Below, piece by piece: positions 7,614 through 12,185 of a stretch of 12,185 nucleotides of DNA. The stretch covers positions 1 through 12,185 of the forward strand of contig BNXH01000053.1 of assembly GCA_025999435.1 (NCBI GenBank), read 5' to 3'. The translations under genes were made by a program, and so were the position numbers. Origin of the DNA: Bacteroidia bacterium. Lineage in GTDB: Bacteria; Bacteroidota; Bacteroidia; Bacteroidales; Dysgonomonadaceae. The notes beneath the pieces are model-generated. The model made no database searches. It was given only the letters and a program-made list of their open reading frames with translations, and had not been told where the DNA came from. Within the stretch, counting starts at the first letter, position 1. Each line of letters opens with the position of its first letter.

Positions 7614-8165
7614 ATGGAAGATAAAACATTATACACAGTAACCATATTTTCAGAAAACACAGTTGGCTTACTTAGTCAGGTGACAACCGTTTTTACCCGC
7701 CGTCAGCTTAATATTGAAACCCTGTCTGTATCTCCGTCCGCTTTGGAAGGAATACATAAATTTACCATTACCGTTTATTGTGACGAAGATATGATAAAGA
7801 GAGTTGTTCTTCAAATCGATAAGCGTGTAGATGTTCTGAAATCATATTATAATACAAATGACGAACTTATACATCAGGAAATAGCATTATATAAGTTATC
7901 TACTTCTGACTTTTTGAAAATAGAATCGGTTGAAGGTCTTATCCGTAAATACAATGCCCGTATTTTGGATATAAACGAGAATAGCGTAGTCCTGGAAAAG
8001 ACCGGACATTATCAGGAAACTCAAAGTTTATTCGAAGAACTGAGTAAAACGATAGGAGTCCTGCAATTTATTCGTTCAGGACGCGTAGCTATTACCAAGT
8101 CAAAAATAGAACGGTTGAGCGATATGTTGTCCGAACTGGATCAAAAATATAAACCAAAAGAATAA
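7614..8165 (+). CDS. ilvN: Acetolactate synthase, small (regulatory) subunit
   Basis: This is the regulatory partner of IlvB; it raises catalytic activity and gives feedback inhibition, usually by valine, through its ACT domain. The protein has 183 residues. The ACT domain spans about 6-80 (LYTVTIFSENTVGLLSQVTTVF, then RRQLNIETLSVSPS). A C-terminal small-subunit domain follows (about 85-165, including IRSGRVAI). It is nearer in size to IlvH-like long small subunits than to the short E. coli IlvN. The start ATG 7614 is the first in frame after the spacer repeat and gives the family N terminus. The thioesterase gene begins only 4 bases after its stop, suggesting translational coupling. Confidence 0.95.
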   Translation: MEDKTLYTVTIFSENTVGLLSQVTTVFTRRQLNIETLSVSPSALEGIHKFTITVYCDEDMIKRVVLQIDKRVDVLKSYYNTNDELIHQEIALYKLSTSDFLKIESVEGLIRKYNARILDINENSVVLEKTGHYQETQSLFEELSKTIGVLQFIRSGRVAITKSKIERLSDMLSELDQKYKPKE

Positions 8166-8169
8166 GATA

Positions 8170-8904
8170 ATGATGGAAAAAACCGGTAAATACGAATTTA
8201 CCATAGATGCTTATTTAACAGACTTTAGAGGAAAAGCTACTCTTCCTATGATTGGAGGATTTATGTTGCAAGTAGCTACAAAACATGCGGAAGAACGAGG
8301 ATTTGGATATTCCACTATGACTTCATTACAAAGGGCATGGGTATTGTCGCGCATGGCTATTGAGATATTTGAATATCCGAAGAATGATACAGAAATGGTT
8401 ATTAAGACGTGGGTAGCCAGTGTAAATAAATTGTTTACCGAACGTTATTTTGCTTTCGAGGATGAAAATGGTAAAGTAATCGGTTATGCCAAATCTCTCT
8501 GGGCTTCTATTGACCTTAAAACCAGAAAACCTACTAATGTATTGGAAACAGGGAACCTTTCGGATTATGTGGCCGAAGTTGGAAATCCGATAAAGGGACT
8601 AACTAAAATTCCGGCATTGAAAGAAAATTACGAACATGCATCTGATTTTATTGTGAAATATAGTGATGTGGATATCAATAAGCACCTCAACAGTATGAAA
8701 TATATTGAGCATATTGTAGATGTATTTGATATTGACATGTTCAGAGAAAAAGAAATACGCCGTATAGAGATCAATTATATATCGGAAGGCCACTATGGCA
8801 CTAAATTGGATATATTGAAACAGGAGGAAGCTGATGGAACCTTTATACTGGAAATGAGAGCCGGAGATATAAATGTTTGCTCAGCAAGAATAATATGGAA
8901 ATAA
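8170..8904 (+). CDS. FatA/FatB-type acyl-ACP thioesterase
   Basis: This protein is predicted to hydrolyse acyl-ACP to free fatty acid and ACP in the cytoplasm. It has 244 residues and the double hot-dog layout of the plant FatA/FatB family. The N-terminal half contains SLQRAWVLSRMAIEI and KLFTERYFAFEDENGKVIG. The second half holds the catalytic signature D168-x-N170-K-H172-L-N174 in DVDINKHLNSMKYIE, followed by RRIEINYISEG. The gene sits inside the ilv operon, 4 bases after ilvN and 35 before ilvC. ATG codons at 8170 and 8173 are both possible starts. Homologues are known at this place in other Bacteroidales (from memory). Because 2-keto acids from this pathway prime iso and anteiso fatty acids, a role with branched acyl chains is plausible, but substrate length and branching cannot be read from the sequence. 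Confidence 0.9.
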   Translation: MMEKTGKYEFTIDAYLTDFRGKATLPMIGGFMLQVATKHAEERGFGYSTMTSLQRAWVLSRMAIEIFEYPKNDTEMVIKTWVASVNKLFTERYFAFEDENGKVIGYAKSLWASIDLKTRKPTNVLETGNLSDYVAEVGNPIKGLTKIPALKENYEHASDFIVKYSDVDINKHLNSMKYIEHIVDVFDIDMFREKEIRRIEINYISEGHYGTKLDILKQEEADGTFILEMRAGDINVCSARIIWK

Positions 8905-8939
8905 ATTACTTATTTTAAAATCAATAAAAGAAGAATAAA

Positions 8940-9986
8940 ATGGCAGAAATGAATTTTGGAGGAGTAGTCGAAAATGTAGTTACTCGTGAAGAATTTCCGT
9001 TGGAAAAAGCAAGAGAAGTCTTAAAAAATGAAACTATTGCCGTAATTGGTTATGGAGTACAAGGCCCGGGGCAGGCTTTGAATCTTCGTGACAATGGTTT
9101 CAATGTTATTATCGGTCAACGTAAAGGCGGAAAGACATGGGAAAAAGCTGTCGCTGATGGTTGGGTACCCGGAGAAACCCTTTTCGACATTGAAGAAGCT
9201 GCTGCAAAAGGTACAATTATCCAATATCTATTGTCCGATGCTGCTCAAATAGAAGTATGGCCTCGTTTGAAACCTTATCTGACAGCAGGCAAAGCCCTGT
9301 ACTTTTCTCACGGATTTGGCATCACATATAAGGAACGCACAGGTATTATCCCTCCGGCTGATGTAGACGTTATTCTTGTGGCTCCTAAAGGTTCGGGAAC
9401 CAGCCTTCGTCGTATGTTCCTTGAAGGACGCGGCTTGAATTCGAGCTATGCTATTTTCCAAAATGCAACAGGGCGTGCGTTCGAAAGAACTGTATCATTG
9501 GGTATTGGAGTCGGCTCAGGCTATTTGTTCGAAACAGACTTTAAACGCGAAGTATATTCTGACCTTACAGGCGAACGTGGTACACTTATGGGGGCTATTC
9601 AAGGAATCCTTCTTGCTCAGTACGAAGTATTACGTGAAAATGGTCACTCTCCGTCGGAAGCATTTAACGAAACAGTAGAAGAACTTACTCAGTCTTTGAT
9701 GCCATTGTTTGCAGAAAAAGGAATGGACTGGATGTATGCCAACTGTTCTACAACAGCTCAGCGCGGGGCTCTTGATTGGATGACTCCTTTCCATGATGCA
9801 ACCAAACCGGTATTTGCTAAACTATATTCGGAAGTGGCTAACGGAAACGAGGCTCAGCGTTCTATCGATACAAATTCAAAACCTGATTACCGCGAAAAAC
9901 TAGAGGAAGAGTTGAAAGCTCTTCGCGAAAGTGAAATGTGGCGTACAGGTGCAGTTGTTAGAGAGCTCAGACCGGAAAATAACTAA
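8940..9986 (+). CDS. ilvC: Ketol-acid reductoisomerase (class I)
   Basis: IlvC converts 2-acetolactate or 2-aceto-2-hydroxybutyrate to the 2,3-dihydroxy acids with Mg2+ and NAD(P)H, between IlvBN and IlvD. It has 348 residues, the short class I size. The Rossmann part shows IAVIGYGVQGPGQALNLRDNG at about 32-52, with a cofactor-selecting loop GQRKGGKTWEKA; the arginine and lysine there hint at NADPH but do not prove it. The C-terminal knotted domain has the metal-binding SDLTGERGTLMGAIQG and NETVEELTQSLMP. GYGVQGPGQ in place of the common GYGSQGHA is typical of the Bacteroidetes enzymes as I recall them. The gap of 35 bases from the thioesterase contains AAGAAGAATAAA just before the ATG. It is the last gene of the operon. 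Confidence 0.97.
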   Translation: MAEMNFGGVVENVVTREEFPLEKAREVLKNETIAVIGYGVQGPGQALNLRDNGFNVIIGQRKGGKTWEKAVADGWVPGETLFDIEEAAAKGTIIQYLLSDAAQIEVWPRLKPYLTAGKALYFSHGFGITYKERTGIIPPADVDVILVAPKGSGTSLRRMFLEGRGLNSSYAIFQNATGRAFERTVSLGIGVGSGYLFETDFKREVYSDLTGERGTLMGAIQGILLAQYEVLRENGHSPSEAFNETVEELTQSLMPLFAEKGMDWMYANCSTTAQRGALDWMTPFHDATKPVFAKLYSEVANGNEAQRSIDTNSKPDYREKLEEELKALRESEMWRTGAVVRELRPENN

Positions 9987-10010
9987 TCATACAGAGATTT
10001 ATATTATTGT

Positions 10011-10044
10011 AGAGGAGGTTTACCCATTTGGGCAAGCCTCTTCT
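10011..10044 (+). terminator. Probable terminator of the ilv operon
   Basis: AGAGGAGGTTTACCC pairs with GGGCAAGCCTCTTCT across an ATTT loop (10026-10029). The stem has about 15 positions with two G-U pairs and one A-C mismatch. It is followed by CTTTAT rather than a clean T run, so the terminator is of moderate quality. It lies 25 bases after the ilvC stop and before the next promoter-like box. Confidence 0.65.
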
Positions 10045-10099
10045 CTTTATAGGATTAACAAATCTGATGGATACTGTATCTCCATTGAGTTTATTTCTT

Positions 10100-10107
10100 T
10101 AACTTTG
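10100..10107 (+). promoter_or_regulatory. Possible -7 box upstream of the glycosyltransferase genes
   Basis: TAACTTTG here is identical to the -7 box proposed for the ilv operon and sits 33 bases before the ATG at 10141. No convincing TTTG is seen at the expected -33 distance (around 10075-10081 the sequence is TGTATCT), so support is only partial. With the hairpin at 10011-10044 it suggests a separate transcription unit. Nothing else is recognised in 9987-10140. Confidence 0.4.
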
Positions 10108-10140
10108 TTTTCTTAATAAAATCAATACACATAGAACAGG

Positions 10141-11190
10141 ATGCGAAGAGTATATATATCAAAAAACTATCCGGGACTTTCGAATGGAGGAACAAAAGGT
10201 AAAAGGGATATGGAGCGTATTATGGACGACATGGGATTTCTAAATATCGGTTGTCGCCCGACTTTTACGAAAAACAAAATTTTGGGTTTCCTGTATACTT
10301 TGCGTAGTGTAATAGTGGGGTTATGGAATCTAAAGAAAGGCGATAATCTGGTACTCTTCTACCCTTTCAAAAAATATTATTCATTTATATGCAATATTGC
10401 ACATTTCAAAGGCGCTAAATTAATTACTCTAATTTACGATTTTGGATATTATAGAAGAAAGAGGGTGACACGCCAACAAGAAAAAAAGAAATTGTCAAAG
10501 AATGATTATCTGCTTGTTGTTAATAAATATATGAAACAAGAGTTATTGGATCAGGATTATAAAATGCCGATCGGTATATTTCATTTATGGGATGTACTAT
10601 CGGATTCTCCCGACACAAAACCGATTGAAAAAACAACACTATCAGAACCTATTGAAGTAATTTATGCCGGAAGCTTAAAACCCGGACTGCATGATTTTAT
10701 GTATGTATTGGATAAAGAGTATCCTCCTCAGCATTATAAATATACTGTTTTCGGTACAAAATTTAAGGAAGGACAACTTATAAATGAAGACAAGATACGT
10801 GGAGTAGGTTTTGTACCTACGGATGATATAATAAGGATAACTACAGGAGATTGGGGATTAGTATGGTATGGAAATTCTATTTGGGAAATTGATGGTGCAT
10901 ATGGAGAATATTTAAGATTGACTACTTCTCACAAACCCTGTACCTATATGCGATGCCATATTCCTGTTATATCATGGTCGCAAGCTGCATTTGCTGATTT
11001 CGTAAGAGAGAACAATGTAGGAATTTGTATTGATTCATTGAACCAATTGGATGAAATCCTCCCTAACATATCCCAAGAAGAATATGACGTTATGAAAAAT
11101 AACGCCATAGAAATAAGTAAAAAACTTGAAAATGGATATTATTTTAAAACGGCATATGCTGAAGCGGAAAAATATTTAATGAATAATTGA
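10141..11190 (+). CDS. Glycosyltransferase, Gtf3/galactofuranosyltransferase-like
   Basis: This is a predicted sugar transferase of the family that includes streptococcal Gtf3 and WbbI-type beta-1,6-galactofuranosyltransferases, acting in the cytoplasm on a surface glycan. It has 349 residues. The N terminus reads VYISKNYPGLSNGGTKGKRD. The C-terminal nucleotide-sugar half has IEVIYAGSLKPG, FGTKF, then the hallmark stretch from K265 (KPCTYMRCHIPVISWSQAAF, then ADFV and VGICIDSL). It has no signal peptide or membrane segment. Donor and acceptor sugars cannot be told. The next gene starts 2 bases after its stop, so the two are surely cotranscribed. Assignment to the family rests on the C-terminal motif; galactofuranose specificity is a weak guess. 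Confidence 0.8.
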   Translation: MRRVYISKNYPGLSNGGTKGKRDMERIMDDMGFLNIGCRPTFTKNKILGFLYTLRSVIVGLWNLKKGDNLVLFYPFKKYYSFICNIAHFKGAKLITLIYDFGYYRRKRVTRQQEKKKLSKNDYLLVVNKYMKQELLDQDYKMPIGIFHLWDVLSDSPDTKPIEKTTLSEPIEVIYAGSLKPGLHDFMYVLDKEYPPQHYKYTVFGTKFKEGQLINEDKIRGVGFVPTDDIIRITTGDWGLVWYGNSIWEIDGAYGEYLRLTTSHKPCTYMRCHIPVISWSQAAFADFVRENNVGICIDSLNQLDEILPNISQEEYDVMKNNAIEISKKLENGYYFKTAYAEAEKYLMNN

Positions 11191-11192
11191 GT

Positions 11193-12185
11193 ATGGCAAA
11201 AACCCTTATTGTAAGATATTCCCAAATAGGAGACGTGTTGATTCTGCTCCCTGTACTAAATTTTTTAGCCGGACAATATCCTGAAGATAAATTTACAGTG
11301 CTGACAAATCCTAAGTTTTCCGGGATTTTTAAGCAAATGCCTTCAAATGTTTCTCTTTATCCTATGGTATATAGAAGACAGAATATTCCTTTGAGGGGAT
11401 TGGTTCATTTATTCCATCGATATACACTATTAGTTAAGTTCTTTTTCGCGAAAAAATATGACCGGGTAGCCATTTTGCAAAATGGGACATTCGATGTCCA
11501 GTTGGATTACATATTATCGATAAGAGGCAGCAAAGTAACAAGGGTCGATTATTCCGGCTTTTTCTCAAAAGAAAGGTTACAGAATCGAGATAGCCTCAGG
11601 CTATTGGATATATATACGAATATTTTATCCCGGTTAGATTATCATAATCTAAAAAACGAATTTGACCTTTCGTATTATACTGCTCCTGAACGGCAAAATA
11701 TAGTTTTACAGTCTGTAGGATTAGACAACCAAAAAACGTTAGTTGGTATAGCTCCTTTTTCCCGCATCGACGCAAAGATGTATCCATTAGATAGAATGGA
11801 AAAGGTTATTGAATATTACCATAACCGTGGAGATGTACAGATTATTATATTGGGTGGAGGTGACCGGGAAAAGCGTAAATCAGATGAATGGCAAGAACGT
11901 TATCCTAAAGTTAAATCTTTGATCAATAAATTATCATTTGACGAGGAGATTTCTGTTATTTCTGCCTGTAAAACGGTAGTATCTATGGATTCTGCTAATA
12001 TGCACCTGGCTGCATTTGCCGGTATACCGGTAATATCTGTATGGGGCCCTTCCAGCCCCCGCTTAGGTTTTTACCCGGCTAACCAGAAAGAAGAAAATGC
12101 CGTCGGAAAAGAACTATATTGCAGGCCCTGCTCATTCTGGGGAGAGAATCCATGTACAAATCCAAACACATACGAAATCAGCAAA
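11193..12185 (+). CDS. Glycosyltransferase family 9 (heptosyltransferase-like), partial at window end
   Basis: This frame runs from ATG 11193 without a stop to the last base, 331 codons, so the 3' end is outside the window. It begins MAKTLIVRYSQIGDVLILLP, the classical GT9 start (LIVRxSxIGDVLxxLP, where the aspartate is near the active site). It continues with LVGIAPFSRIDAKMYPLD, VQIIILGGGDREKR and the ADP-sugar binding signature M265-D266-S267-A-N-M-H271-LAAFAGIPVISVWGP. A late cysteine cluster C310-x2-C313-x7-C321 (CRPCSFWGENPC) is common in this family. GT9 enzymes add heptose or related sugars to lipopolysaccharide core. The start is 2 bases after the preceding stop, consistent with an operon for lipopolysaccharide or another surface glycan. 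Confidence 0.92.
   Translation, partial: MAKTLIVRYSQIGDVLILLPVLNFLAGQYPEDKFTVLTNPKFSGIFKQMPSNVSLYPMVYRRQNIPLRGLVHLFHRYTLLVKFFFAKKYDRVAILQNGTFDVQLDYILSIRGSKVTRVDYSGFFSKERLQNRDSLRLLDIYTNILSRLDYHNLKNEFDLSYYTAPERQNIVLQSVGLDNQKTLVGIAPFSRIDAKMYPLDRMEKVIEYYHNRGDVQIIILGGGDREKRKSDEWQERYPKVKSLINKLSFDEEISVISACKTVVSMDSANMHLAAFAGIPVISVWGPSSPRLGFYPANQKEENAVGKELYCRPCSFWGENPCTNPNTYEISK

Noticed and set aside
8912..8921. ATTTTAAAAT palindrome before ilvC as a possible operator
   Set aside because: Ten bases of pure A/T in an AT-rich spacer are expected by chance and no promoter box accompanies it.
9931..10116. 61-codon frame overlapping the ilvC 3' end and the terminator hairpin
   Set aside because: It begins inside ilvC in another frame, runs through the terminator hairpin and has no recognisable features.
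11596..11787. Minus-strand frame of 63 codons inside the GT9 gene
   Set aside because: It is antisense to a convincing GT9 coding sequence that is open across the whole region.

Overview
The window looks like a chromosomal piece of a Bacteroidales bacterium, perhaps Dysgonomonas-, Parabacteroides- or Bacteroides-like (genus is a low-confidence guess). The evidence is the gene order ilvD-ilvB-ilvN-acyl-ACP thioesterase-ilvC, the protein variants (for example the GYGVQGPGQ NAD(P)-binding loop of IlvC), moderately AT-rich DNA, weak or absent Shine-Dalgarno sequences, and promoter boxes of the Bacteroidetes type (TAnnTTTG near -7).

Layout. Positions 1-324 hold no gene. They contain a long imperfect palindrome (35-111) between two copies of a 17-bp direct repeat, followed by several families of degenerate short tandem repeats. 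Positions 325-3651 (minus strand) encode Mfd, the transcription-repair coupling factor, most likely starting at a TTG codon. Positions 3652-3979 are a divergent control region. Positions 3980-9986 (plus strand) form a five-gene branched-chain amino acid operon: dihydroxy-acid dehydratase (IlvD), acetolactate synthase large and small subunits (IlvB, IlvN), a FatA-type acyl-ACP thioesterase and ketol-acid reductoisomerase (IlvC). A hairpin at 10011-10044 probably ends it. A new promoter-like box precedes two glycosyltransferase genes: a Gtf3/galactofuranosyltransferase-like protein (10141-11190) and, two bases later, a GT9 heptosyltransferase-like protein that runs off the window end. These two look like the start of a cell-surface glycan locus.

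The most notable element lies between the ilvD promoter and ilvD. A small reading frame (3802-3879) encodes a 25-residue peptide with nine Val/Leu/Ile among ten consecutive residues (VLVLNIILLV). It is followed by a strong intrinsic terminator (3932-3964). A segment starting exactly at the leader stop codon (3877-3885) is perfectly complementary to the 5' arm of that terminator (3935-3943). This is the classical arrangement of a translation-coupled transcription attenuator responding to charged Val/Leu/Ile tRNAs. The terminator also shows that the first in-frame ATG of ilvD (3947) is not the real start, because it lies inside the terminator hairpin; the real start is ATG 3980.

Together IlvB/IlvN make acetolactate or acetohydroxybutyrate, IlvC reduces and isomerises it, and IlvD dehydrates the diol to the 2-keto acid precursors of valine, leucine and isoleucine. 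The same keto acids prime iso- and anteiso-fatty acids, which may explain the thioesterase in the operon (inference).
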